From: HXMU1420-13 sp024742815
GTDB taxonomy: Bacteria > Bacteroidota > Rhodothermia > Balneolales > Balneolaceae
Direction: 5' to 3'
DNA: 64,000 nucleotides
Assembly (NCBI GenBank): GCA_024742815.1
Contig: JANSXX010000012.1
Location: forward strand, 1 to 64,000
The notes below the pieces were generated by a model, which was not told where the DNA came from, did no database searches, and saw only the letters and a list, made by a program, of their open reading frames with translations. The position numbers and the translations under genes are program-made. Positions within the stretch are counted from its first letter, which is position 1. The number at the start of each line of letters is the position of its first letter. Shown piece by piece: positions 8,486 through 16,523 of the stretch.

Positions 8486-9694
8486 TTAATTGTTATATAA
8501 GTATAAATGGTAGTGTTCATTTGCTTCACTTCCATGTAGAGAGGAATTATTATCTGCTCCAAGTAAAAAGAGTAAGTCTTCGAATAATAAATTTTTAAAT
8601 ACTTCAAAATTATCATCATCTAAGATAGGTTCACCGAGTTCATTAACTAAAGCTGTCACTAGCACTCCATTTCTGTTGTTTCCTATGGGTAGGTTTCTAG
8701 TTGTCCGAATATCTACGTCTCTTCCAACTCTATGATTGTAGTGTGATCCAGTCCATCTTCCAAATATGTCAAATTTACCACCGTTTGGTAGGCTCATATC
8801 GTTGATGTTCAAGGGCGTTTGTCTATTATCTTGAGTACTGTCTGCTAATACAATAGCTTCCCATACATTTGATAGGTTAATAAGAAAATCAACAAGTTCT
8901 TGCGTGCCATAATGATTGTTATCTGGTACTCTGAAGTCTTGATGTAGATGATCAACTCTTGGCCCAAAGTGACTCGGTGTTCCACCAACTTTTGAATAAC
9001 TAGTTCCTTCTGGTAGTAAAATCAAGTTTGGAACCAAAATATTTACAGTATCTCTTGCAAACAGAGTATCGGTTTCTTGAATATATCGAGCTACTAATGC
9101 AATCTGACCTCCAAATTCAGGAGCATTATACCTAAGGCTTAATCTCCCTGTTTCTTCATTTGTTAGAGCTTCTATTTCACCTTGAGCAGAATCTCGTTCT
9201 GCTATATTTACTAAGTAACCCATTATGTTATTAGGAGGTGTAATTAAATCACCCGATCCTACTGTGTCTTGGTGATTATGGCCACCTGATTCTGTTATCC
9301 ATTCTGCTTTTACATTTATGGCAGTGTTTCCTAATGGAGTTCCTCCACTTTTTAAAGTCACAATAATCTCTTCAAGACTACTTTCAACTTGACTAAAGTC
9401 GAAGTCATTAGGGGCTCCAGTTGAAGGTATAGTTGGCCACATTTCTTTAGGCTCAGGAATTTCAATACTAAATTCAATTTCTGGCTGTTCATCCCCAATC
9501 CTAAACTCAAAGCAATTCACGAATATATTATCCTCAACGGCATCGATGGGTAGGCCACAATTTGGGTCATTAATATCATCATTTACCGAATAGCCGGGTG
9601 GCAGGTTAAAGAGTTCATCCGCTGCATTGGAAAATCTAGCGCTGGCCATTTTACCGGCCATTAAGCCTTTAACCATATAGCCGTACACGCGCAC
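8486..9694 (-). CDS. LAS/M15-like metallopeptidase, apparently 5'-truncated
   Basis: Residues about 105-220 look like an Ig-like domain (EEIIVTLKSGGTPLGNTAIN...). The C-terminal domain carries a LAS-type zinc site: His321-x6-Asp328 in SHYNHRVGRDVDI, and His394-x-His396 in EHYHLY. LAS enzymes (M15, MepA type) cut peptidoglycan peptides. Oddities: the first codon is a GTG directly after an in-frame TAA at 9697-9695, no ribosome site is visible, and there is no signal peptide although the domains are of secreted type. An ATG at 9676 would be an alternative start. I infer that the 5' end was lost when this block joined the 9721 gene. It is AT-rich like the 7586 gene. Confidence 0.6.
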   Translation of the reverse strand: MRVYGYMVKGLMAGKMASARFSNAADELFNLPPGYSVNDDINDPNCGLPIDAVEDNIFVNCFEFRIGDEQPEIEFSIEIPEPKEMWPTIPSTGAPNDFDFSQVESSLEEIIVTLKSGGTPLGNTAINVKAEWITESGGHNHQDTVGSGDLITPPNNIMGYLVNIAERDSAQGEIEALTNEETGRLSLRYNAPEFGGQIALVARYIQETDTLFARDTVNILVPNLILLPEGTSYSKVGGTPSHFGPRVDHLHQDFRVPDNNHYGTQELVDFLINLSNVWEAIVLADSTQDNRQTPLNINDMSLPNGGKFDIFGRWTGSHYNHRVGRDVDIRTTRNLPIGNNRNGVLVTALVNELGEPILDDDNFEVFKNLLFEDLLFLLGADNNSSLHGSEANEHYHLYLYNN

Positions 9695-9712
9695 TTAAAT
9701 TGACCTTACAGG

Positions 9713-9737
9713 TTGGTAAATCACACCCCCGAATCCG
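9713..9737. repeat. Right copy of the direct repeat flanking the AT-rich block
   Basis: Matches 7402-7428. It spans the stop codon and last four codons of the reductase at 9721 and ten bases beyond. Confidence 0.65.
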
Positions 9738-11388
9738 CCAAATACTCATGCACGTATTTAATGCTCATGGCGCCTTCTCCCACGGCTGAGGCCACGCGAT
9801 TCATCGCTCCTGCGCGTACATCACCCGCTGCAAAAATTCCGGGCGAACAGGTTTCCAGTAAGTATGGCGTTCGTTCCAGTTTCCATACTTTGGCAAAATC
9901 GTTGTATTTGTTGAGTTCTTTTCCGGTTTCGATGAAGCCCTTTTCATTTTTGATGATCTGATTTTGAACCCAATCGGTATAAGGCCGGGCGCCGATAAAT
10001 ATAAATAAACCGTCAGCGTCAACATCTTCGGTCGATTCGTCCTCCGTATTCTGTAATACAAGGCGTTGCAAATTCCCATCACCACACGCTTCTACTACTT
10101 CGGTATAGGGCAGCAGTTCAATATTTTCGGTTTTATTGATCTGATCGATCAAATAGGAGCTCATACTGCTCACCAGCGATTCCCTTCTAATCACAATATG
10201 AACCTTTTCCGCAAAAGTGGATAAATACATGGCAGCTTGTCCGGCAGAATTTCCGCCGCCTACAATGTATACCTGCTTGCCTTTAAATGCGTGGGCTTCC
10301 GTCATGGCTGCGCCATAATACACACCGGCACCCGTAAAGTCGCTCAATCCTTTACTTTCCAGCTTTCGATAATTCACTCCGGTTGTAATTACAACCGCTT
10401 TGGCATTTACAGAGCTTCCATCCGAAAGATGAATCACTTTGTATTGATCTTGCGACTCGATGCCCACCACTTCTTGTGGTGAGAGAAATTCTACTCCAAA
10501 ACGGGTAGCCTGAGTGATGGCTCTTCGGGCCAAATCAGAGCCGGAAAGTCCATTTGGGAAGCCCAAATAATTCTCGATGCGGGAACTGGTGCCTGCTTGT
10601 CCGCCCGGAGCTCTTTTTTCGATGAGTAGCGTTTTCAAGCCTTCCGATCCACCGTAAACGGCAGCAGCTAATCCGGCCGGACCTGCACCAATAATAACTA
10701 CATCGTAAATTTCAGCATCAGGATTGGGATTTCGCCCCAGTTTTTCGGCAATTTCTAAGGGCGTTGGCTCATTGATGTATGTTCCATCTTCAAAAAATAT
10801 GGTGGGTAATTTTGAGGCATCAATACCCTTATTTTCCAACAATTCTGCGGCTTTATCAGAATCTTCAATATCTAACCATTGATAGGGAATCAAATTCCCG
10901 GACAAAAAATCTTTTATTGCGTGCGATTTTGGGGAGTATTGATATCCTACTAGTTTGATTCCCTGAAAATCGGGTTTGAAATTCGCCTGCCAGTCGTCGA
11001 GTAAATCATCCAGTACCGGGTAGAGTTTCTCTTCGGGTGGATCCCACGGCTTTAATAAGTAATAGTCAAGCTGCACTTCGTTAATCGCTTTGATGGCAGC
11101 ATCGGTATCGGAATAAGCAGTTAAAAGTACACGTTTGGCCTCCGGAAAGTGCTTTTTTGCCTGTTCAAGAAAATCCACTCCGATAATTTCCGGCATGCGT
11201 TGATCGGTCAGGAATAAGGCAACTGTTTCGCCTTTCGATTTAAGCTCGGATAAGGATTCCAAGGCTTCTTTGGGCGAGTCGGTACTTAATATGCGATAGG
11301 TAGACCGATAGCGTTGGCGCAAATCGCGCGTAACTGCCCGAAGCACCTGCGGGTCGTCATCAATAGCAAAAAGAATGGGTTTTTTCAT
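9721..11388 (-). CDS. Fused response regulator / thioredoxin-reductase-like FAD oxidoreductase
   Basis: Three domains. Residues 1-130 are a CheY-like receiver: acidic pocket at 10-12, phospho-acceptor Asp62 (LFLTDQRMPE), Lys113 (LLKPW). Residues 140-215 have a glutaredoxin-like fold with a conserved PTIFFEDG strand, but the usual CPxC is replaced by YSPKSH. Residues 225-552 are a TrxR-like FAD/NAD(P)H module: GAGPAGL (234-240), GGGNSA (377-382), FAAGDVR (519-525). The CxxC disulfide of thioredoxin reductase is absent (GVYYGAAMTEAHAF at about 355-368), so it cannot act as a standard TrxR. Its partner is the cNMP-domain kinase just upstream. I infer phosphorylation-controlled redox or NAD(P)H chemistry. 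Confidence 0.85.
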   Translation of the reverse strand: MKKPILFAIDDDPQVLRAVTRDLRQRYRSTYRILSTDSPKEALESLSELKSKGETVALFLTDQRMPEIIGVDFLEQAKKHFPEAKRVLLTAYSDTDAAIKAINEVQLDYYLLKPWDPPEEKLYPVLDDLLDDWQANFKPDFQGIKLVGYQYSPKSHAIKDFLSGNLIPYQWLDIEDSDKAAELLENKGIDASKLPTIFFEDGTYINEPTPLEIAEKLGRNPNPDAEIYDVVIIGAGPAGLAAAVYGGSEGLKTLLIEKRAPGGQAGTSSRIENYLGFPNGLSGSDLARRAITQATRFGVEFLSPQEVVGIESQDQYKVIHLSDGSSVNAKAVVITTGVNYRKLESKGLSDFTGAGVYYGAAMTEAHAFKGKQVYIVGGGNSAGQAAMYLSTFAEKVHIVIRRESLVSSMSSYLIDQINKTENIELLPYTEVVEACGDGNLQRLVLQNTEDESTEDVDADGLFIFIGARPYTDWVQNQIIKNEKGFIETGKELNKYNDFAKVWKLERTPYLLETCSPGIFAAGDVRAGAMNRVASAVGEGAMSIKYVHEYLADSGV

Positions 11389-11411
11389 CCCGAAGGGAAT
11401 TTTGAATTAGG

Positions 11412-11459
11412 GATTATGAATTATGAATTGTCAATTACCCAAATTCATAATTCATAATC
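11412..11459. repeat. Perfect 18-bp AT-rich inverted repeat
   Basis: Arms 11412-11429 and 11442-11459 are exact reverse complements (GATTATGAATTATGAATT), with a 12-base loop. It sits between the kinase and the receiver-reductase gene. There is no strong GC stem, so a terminator is unlikely. It may be a mobile AT-rich palindrome or an attenuation or processing site. Confidence 0.8.
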
Positions 11460-11471
11460 TAAAATTTTTAA

Positions 11472-12869
11472 TTATTTAAATGGGAAAATCAGTTTGAATT
11501 CGGTGTTTCCGGGTTTTGAGTTTAACTCGATGCGGCCTTCGTGCTTTTCGACGATTTTGCGCACTACATCCAGCCCGAGCCCGGTTCCTTTGCCAACATC
11601 TTTTGTGGTAAAAAACGGATCAAAGATTTGAGATCGGATTTCATCCGGCACTCCGGCACCATCATCTACAAAGCTCATGGCCAAATTACCGTTTTCACTG
11701 CGAGCCGAAATTTGAATCTTGCCCGATTCTTCCACCGCGTCGATGGCGTTATCAATTAAATTGGTCCACACCTGATTCAATTCGCTCACATGTCCACAAA
11801 ATTCAGGTAAATCTTTCGGCACTTGAACATCCACCGAAATATTTTTCTGCTTGGTTTTATGATTGAGCATCGTAAGGGTGCTTTTGATCATTTTTTTGAT
11901 GTCTACCGCTTCCTTATCCGAACCCCGATCCATATGCGAATAGGTTTTTACGGAGGAAACCAGTTCCGAAATCCGGCGCGAGGCATCTTCAATTTCTTCT
12001 ACCATTTTTTCAGTGGTAAGCACGTCTTCAACCCATCCAAGAACCGGTTCTAGTGCTTCTTCGGTGAGATGCGATTTTACAAATTCGAGATCATCAACAT
12101 CAAAACAGAATTCGGCGAATGTGGGAGCATATTCGAAGCCGAGTTCAATATTGTGATCGTCCAGCCAGTCGGTGAGTTCATCTTCCAGTGCCGTTCGCTC
12201 CATCAGCGATTGATTATTGGTAGATCCTTTTCCCGCTTTTCGGAATACCAATTCATTTACCGCATCCACTTGTTCATCCGTTAATCGAATGTGCATTACA
12301 GCTTTAAATTTATCGGGCTTGGCTTGCAGATTATCACGTAATGCCGTTGCGGAGCGAACCATCGCTGAAGCCGGATTATTCAGTTCGTGGGCAAGTCCGG
12401 CCGAAAGTTTTCCGAGTGCCACCAGCTTTTCATTTTGCTCTTGTCGAGTTGTAAAATTTCGAATCCGATCCGACAGTTGATGTACAAATGCTTCGATTAA
12501 AGGATAGCGTTTGGCAATTTCCGGGAAAAGCGACTGATGCGTTTCCAGTACCGTAGTTTCTTCCATCACGGTTAAATATCCCGTAGATGATTGCATCCGC
12601 GAAAAAGGAAGTCGACCGGATACATCACCTTTAGAAAAATGCCCGAGCAGATAGAATTGATTCCCTCTTTTGAGTTCAATTTTTATTTGTCCGTCGAGAA
12701 AAATGAGCATTTTATCGATTTCATCGCCGGGTTTAGCGAGGTGCTCATCCGGTTGATAAGTACACACTTTGGAGTTATCAACCAACCAGGCTAAATCTTC
12801 AGCAGGAACATTTGCAAAGGCATCCAGCGATTGCAAAACCTGAACTACATATTCGTTGTATTTATTCAT
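11472..12869 (-). CDS. Histidine kinase with N-terminal cyclic-nucleotide-binding-like domain
   Basis: A cNMP-binding-like beta-roll occupies about the first 120 residues (HLAKPGDEIDKMLIFLDGQIKI) but lacks a clear G-E-x-x-G phosphate cassette. A HisKA-type motif follows (GLAHELNNPASA; His179 counted from the longest frame), then about 150 helical residues, then a HATPase domain with N-box (NQVWTNLIDNAIDA), DDGAGVP and GKGTGLGLDV. No membrane segment, so cytosolic. The start is uncertain: ATGs at 12869 and 12899 and a TTG at 12923 are in frame, and 12869 is used. The partner is the receiver-reductase fusion 83 bases downstream on the same strand. A paralogue lies at 21741. Confidence 0.85.
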   Translation of the reverse strand: MNKYNEYVVQVLQSLDAFANVPAEDLAWLVDNSKVCTYQPDEHLAKPGDEIDKMLIFLDGQIKIELKRGNQFYLLGHFSKGDVSGRLPFSRMQSSTGYLTVMEETTVLETHQSLFPEIAKRYPLIEAFVHQLSDRIRNFTTRQEQNEKLVALGKLSAGLAHELNNPASAMVRSATALRDNLQAKPDKFKAVMHIRLTDEQVDAVNELVFRKAGKGSTNNQSLMERTALEDELTDWLDDHNIELGFEYAPTFAEFCFDVDDLEFVKSHLTEEALEPVLGWVEDVLTTEKMVEEIEDASRRISELVSSVKTYSHMDRGSDKEAVDIKKMIKSTLTMLNHKTKQKNISVDVQVPKDLPEFCGHVSELNQVWTNLIDNAIDAVEESGKIQISARSENGNLAMSFVDDGAGVPDEIRSQIFDPFFTTKDVGKGTGLGLDVVRKIVEKHEGRIELNSKPGNTEFKLIFPFK

Positions 12870-12947
12870 GATGACAGCATTTTTGGGTAATAGTGCCATG
12901 ATTTTTCGGGTTCCATCGAACAAATAATTAGGTGAGTGTGCATTCTA

Positions 12948-13478
12948 TCATTTCTCCGAAAGTTGTTGTTCAATAAATGCACGTAGTGAATTCATTTCAA
13001 GTTTACCTTCATATTTCATCTGATTCATAAAGAAGGAAGGTGTGTCATTAACACCGTGTTTAACTCCACTTCTGTAATCTTGCTGAACTCTGCACTTGAA
13101 GGTCCGGTTTTCCAGCGCCATTCGAAATTGAAAAATATCCAGTCCAATTTGATCGGCAAATTCGTCTAGCTTTTCTCGATTCAGAGATAAGTTATGATCA
13201 AATAACAGATCGTGCATTTCCCAGAAAACGCCTTCTTGACCTGCAAATAAAGCTGCTTCAGCGCAGATCTCGGCATAAGGATGCTTTTTCGAGATTGGAA
13301 AATGGCGGAACACAAATCTTAGCTTTTCTTCATGATCTTTTAAAATTCGTTGTACAAAACGATATCCCATTCTGCTATAAGGACATTCATAATCACCAAA
13401 CTCGATCAAAGTGTATTTCGCCTCCGGATTGCCCTTGATGGCTTCATCCTCATGAATATTTAGTGAATAATCCGACAT
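12948..13478 (-). CDS. DsbA/thioredoxin-like protein with CPYS active site
   Basis: A start at 13478 (MSDYSLNIHEDEA) leaves one base after the upstream antiporter stop, a typical operon junction; the frame is open to 13520 within that gene. The thioredoxin-fold pattern of the DsbA-like group is clear: YTLIEFGDYECPYS, a helical insert (HPYAEICAEAALFAG), then VNDTPSFFMN with cis-Pro. The active site is Cys32-Pro-Tyr-Ser35, so only the first Cys remains. There is no signal peptide, suggesting a cytosolic location. Similar domains are fused to NhaA antiporters, which agrees with its place after a CPA2 antiporter. It could form mixed disulfides or act as a redox sensor; inference. Confidence 0.8.
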   Translation of the reverse strand: MSDYSLNIHEDEAIKGNPEAKYTLIEFGDYECPYSRMGYRFVQRILKDHEEKLRFVFRHFPISKKHPYAEICAEAALFAGQEGVFWEMHDLLFDHNLSLNREKLDEFADQIGLDIFQFRMALENRTFKCRVQQDYRSGVKHGVNDTPSFFMNQMKYEGKLEMNSLRAFIEQQLSEK

Positions 13479-13479
13479 G

Positions 13480-15042
13480 TTAAGCAAGCTCCAACGACAT
13501 AGAGCCATCAATTTCATCACTAATACTGAGCTCAGCTAATTTCCTCCCGGCTTGTTTCATAGGTAAACACACCGCGTTTGCACCGGCCTCGGCTAGCCCG
13601 GCATGTTCCTCATCGCGCATGGTTAAGGCGTACACATCATGTTCATAGTTGTTTTCCCTTAACATTTTGGTAGCCTGAAGTTTTGTGTCGGGATTGGTCA
13701 TCGCCAGGATTACTGCTTTTACTCCTTTTAGGTCGATGTTTTGCCATAGCTCGGGATCAAAAGCATCTCCATAAACTACACGGCGACGGTCTTTCAGGTT
13801 TTTTTCGATGCGTGCGGGATCACTGTCCATGCCGGTAACTCGATGTTGGCGTTCTTTTAAATAATCGTAAGCAGCAGCTCCTGCCTGACCCATGCCCACC
13901 ACTAGATAATGCGCGCCTCCCAAAGAGACTACTTGGTCGCCAGGATGTTTGGTGTCGCGCTCGAATGGAATCAACGAAAACTCATATTTTTTCCAAAGTT
14001 TGTTAGCTCCTGAGGCGATTGGAGCATTAATGGCATAACTAATAGCCGTAATCACAGCCATTGCAATAAGTGCTGATTGTGGAATAAATCCGGCGCTTGC
14101 AGCAACTGCACCGGCAATCAGAGTAAACTCGCTGTAAGAGGTTAGGGTAGTGGTAACCATAAATGCATTTCTTGATCGAAGTTTGAATGCGATCAACAAA
14201 AAGAAATACATCACCGATTTTACAGGAAGCACAGCTAATACAACGAGCGCAAAAATCATGGTGCTCATGTCGGGTAATCCGGCTAAACCTATCTCGAGGA
14301 AAAAGCCTACCAAAAATGCTTCCTTCAGTCCCCAAAGTTTTTCGCCCAATTCGTCGGCATTTGGATGTCCTGATAACAGCGCCCCGGCAGCCAAAGCACC
14401 TAATTCGGAGGAAAGTCCGAGCACTTCGAATAAGGTTCCCGTTCCCACAGCAAGGATTAGCCCAAACAGAAGCTGTAGTTCTTCATGTCCACTGGCCACA
14501 AACAGTTTGAGAATTAGAGGTCGGGCAAGCGGAATGATTAATAAACCAAGGCTCCAAATACTAGGTAATCCGCCACCACTGAGTGCTAATATCACAATGG
14601 CCACTAAATCCTGAAGAATGAGAATCCCGATTGCAACACGGGCGTGGTAAGCTCCAAGTTCACCACGAGCTTCCAAAGCTTTTGCAGCGAGTACGGTACT
14701 CGAAAATCCAAGTAACACTCCAATTATAACGGAGGCGATGGGACCATATCCGAAGGCAAATGCTATTCCGGCAAAGATGATGGCGGATACCAAAAGATGA
14801 ATCCCACCGGCGCCGAATACTTCCGGCTGGATGATGTTTTTAAGCCGAAGATGTAAACCCACGGTAAATAAGAGTAATAACACACCAAGATGACCCAGCT
14901 CGTGAATTACTTCCGTTTCGATGTGCAGTCCGCTTAATGATAAAATGATACCGGCGGCAAGATATCCGATCAAAGGTGGTAATCGAAGTTCCTGCATTCC
15001 CATGCCTAAAACATATGCTAGCACCAGCCAAAGGATTTCCAT
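13480..15042 (-). CDS. CPA2-family cation:proton antiporter with TrkA-N domain (Kef/Ybal type)
   Basis: 520 residues. About 12 hydrophobic segments span 1-345, with the family stretch LGVLLLLFTVGLHLRLKNI and LGFSSTVLAAKALE. A cytosolic RCK/TrkA-N Rossmann domain covers about 370-490 (HYLVVGMGQAGAAAYDYL...VTGMDSDPARIE...VVYGDAFDPELW). This is the architecture of K+/H+ or Na+/H+ exchangers gated by nucleotide or glutathione adduct binding. Ion specificity cannot be told from sequence. It is followed one base later by the CPYS thioredoxin-like gene, suggesting redox-linked control of ion exchange. Confidence 0.85.
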   Translation of the reverse strand: MEILWLVLAYVLGMGMQELRLPPLIGYLAAGIILSLSGLHIETEVIHELGHLGVLLLLFTVGLHLRLKNIIQPEVFGAGGIHLLVSAIIFAGIAFAFGYGPIASVIIGVLLGFSSTVLAAKALEARGELGAYHARVAIGILILQDLVAIVILALSGGGLPSIWSLGLLIIPLARPLILKLFVASGHEELQLLFGLILAVGTGTLFEVLGLSSELGALAAGALLSGHPNADELGEKLWGLKEAFLVGFFLEIGLAGLPDMSTMIFALVVLAVLPVKSVMYFFLLIAFKLRSRNAFMVTTTLTSYSEFTLIAGAVAASAGFIPQSALIAMAVITAISYAINAPIASGANKLWKKYEFSLIPFERDTKHPGDQVVSLGGAHYLVVGMGQAGAAAYDYLKERQHRVTGMDSDPARIEKNLKDRRRVVYGDAFDPELWQNIDLKGVKAVILAMTNPDTKLQATKMLRENNYEHDVYALTMRDEEHAGLAEAGANAVCLPMKQAGRKLAELSISDEIDGSMSLELA

Positions 15043-15170
15043 GAAATGTACCTTAAAAAGTGAGTGAGATTTATAATACCGAGTATATAATCCTCAAATT
15101 CTCAACTTCCAAATAGAGAAGATTGATTTAGTTGATTGTTGAAGATGTTCGAGCGTGTGGATTCTTATTA

Positions 15171-15443
15171 CTATTTATCTTCGTAAATATCTCTTCGATG
15201 ACCAAGTCGGATAACCAATATCAATATGTTTTCGTCTTGAATTTGGCTAATGATTCGATAATCACCCACCCGATATCTCCATAACCCTTTCATGTGTCCC
15301 TTTAGAGATTTTCCTGTTCTTCTAGGATCTTCATTTGTTGCGAGGTTTTCTCTTAACCAATTAAGGATGCGCTCTTGAGTTTGTTTGTCGAGCTTTCTGA
15401 GTTCCTTTCTGGCTCGGTTATCAAATTCAATTTTCCAGATCAT
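15171..15443 (-). CDS. RelE/ParE-family toxin
   Basis: About 90 residues. ATG 15443 (MIWKIEFDNRARKELRKLD) is preferred over an in-frame GTG two codons upstream. The family pattern is complete: an N-terminal strand and helical hairpin, PRRTGKSLKG, LWRYRVGDYRIISQI, then VIRLGHRRDIY at the C-terminus. The basic residues and terminal Tyr are those that RelE toxins use to cut mRNA on the ribosome. It overlaps the 3' end of the antitoxin gene by 17 bases, the usual coupled order. Likely active. Confidence 0.88.
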   Translation of the reverse strand: MIWKIEFDNRARKELRKLDKQTQERILNWLRENLATNEDPRRTGKSLKGHMKGLWRYRVGDYRIISQIQDENILILVIRLGHRRDIYEDK

Positions 15444-15642
15444 CGCCACGCTCTAACTGATCCAGAGTCCAACGTTTGTCAGGTTGTTCTAGGCGCTGCT
15501 CTGCTATATACAAATCTTCAAGTTCGTCCAATTTTTCTACCAACGCTTGGCGAATGTAGTAGGTTTTGGTTCTACCGGTTAGTTTAGCCAGTTCAGCCAA
15601 ACGCTTTTCAACAGATTCTCCTAATCGTACAGTTATTGGCAT
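15427..15642 (-). CDS. Ribbon-helix-helix antitoxin (RelB-like)
   Basis: 71 residues. The N-terminus MPITVRLGESVEKRLAELAK is a ribbon-helix-helix strand and first helix (T-V-R-L), then TGRTKTYYIRQALVEKLDELED, the second helix. The acidic C-terminal tail (about 45-71) would wrap the toxin. It precedes and overlaps the RelE gene and would bind its own promoter upstream of 15642. Related paired short sequences (TACAAGTACG, ACTTGTACG) at about 15672 and 15715 may be operator half-sites; weak. Confidence 0.85.
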   Translation of the reverse strand: MPITVRLGESVEKRLAELAKLTGRTKTYYIRQALVEKLDELEDLYIAEQRLEQPDKRWTLDQLERGDDLEN

Positions 15643-15841
15643 TATTCAAGAAATTGGTTTATGTGTCATACAAGTACGACAAAGATACAATTTCGGTTTT
15701 TTAGAACGAATTAGAACTTGTACGAAAGAGAAGATGATCTACTCAGTAATTCATCAATATCTATACCATCGATGGGAGTGTAGGTTTTTTTAACTACTAA
15801 TTCAGATCGTAGTTGAGTCAATGTTGACTTTTCACAACAAT

Positions 15842-16513
15842 CTAGATACTTGCAAGAATAAGTCGATTAATCTGATCAATCTCATCCTGATTTATGGTAT
15901 GGCCCATACCCGGATAAATTTTCTTGGTCACATCTGCATTTAATGTGGATAAGATTTCAGCAGATTCATGCACACGTTGTTCGGGAATGTGCGCATCTAC
16001 ATCACTACAACCCATGAATACAGGCGTGCTTTCCAAATCTCCGGAATAATGATCTTTAGGGAGCGTATCGCCAATCAGTCCGCCACTTAGAACGATGAGT
16101 CCGGCATACTTTTGGGGATGACGAGCCACAAACTCCGAAGCTAAACAGGCACCTTGTGAAAAGCCGAGTAAGAAAATCTGATCTTTTGAAAAGCCATCAC
16201 TTTCAGCTTGCTGTACGGCGTCGAAAACGGCTTGCAATCCTGAGTTTAATCCCGGCTGATTTTGATCAGTTGGCGCTAGGAAGGAGTAGGGGTACCATGT
16301 ATGTCCGCTAGCTTGTGGAGCATAAAAAGTGATTGAGTTTTGATGGTCCAATTCATTAGCTAGTCCAAGAATACTTTCAGCACTAGCGCCACGACCGTGA
16401 ATCATAATCATCGCTGCTTTTGCAGATGCAGGGTCGGCCCCGGCTTGTAGTAATTGCTGGTTTTGGTGTGGACCACTAAATGGTTGGTCGGAGGTTGCGA
16501 TAAAAAACGACAT
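15842..16513 (-). CDS. Phospholipase/carboxylesterase-family hydrolase (MhqD-like)
   Basis: An alpha/beta-hydrolase of 223 residues: oxyanion region MIHGRGASAES (about 38-46), nucleophile Ser119 in GFSQGA, then an Asp in GCSDVDAHIP (about 173) and His in GMGHTI (about 206), the full triad. No signal peptide, so cytosolic. It is third in an operon after a ring-cleaving-dioxygenase-like gene and an MFS exporter (gap 10 bases to the MFS gene). In Bacillus the same two enzyme types (MhqD and MhqO/MhqE) are co-induced by quinones. I infer a role in quinone or electrophile detoxification; the true substrate is unknown. Confidence 0.82.
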   Translation of the reverse strand: MSFFIATSDQPFSGPHQNQQLLQAGADPASAKAAMIMIHGRGASAESILGLANELDHQNSITFYAPQASGHTWYPYSFLAPTDQNQPGLNSGLQAVFDAVQQAESDGFSKDQIFLLGFSQGACLASEFVARHPQKYAGLIVLSGGLIGDTLPKDHYSGDLESTPVFMGCSDVDAHIPEQRVHESAEILSTLNADVTKKIYPGMGHTINQDEIDQINRLILASI

Positions 16514-16523
16514 AATAATTTAT

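Noticed and set aside
12217..12480. Plus-strand frames opposite the 11472 kinase
   Set aside because: Antisense shadows of a gene with complete HisKA and HATPase motifs.
15672..15724. Possible operator half-sites upstream of the RelBE pair
   Set aside because: Short (TACAAGTACG/ACTTGTACG) and imperfectly spaced; not enough to call an operator.
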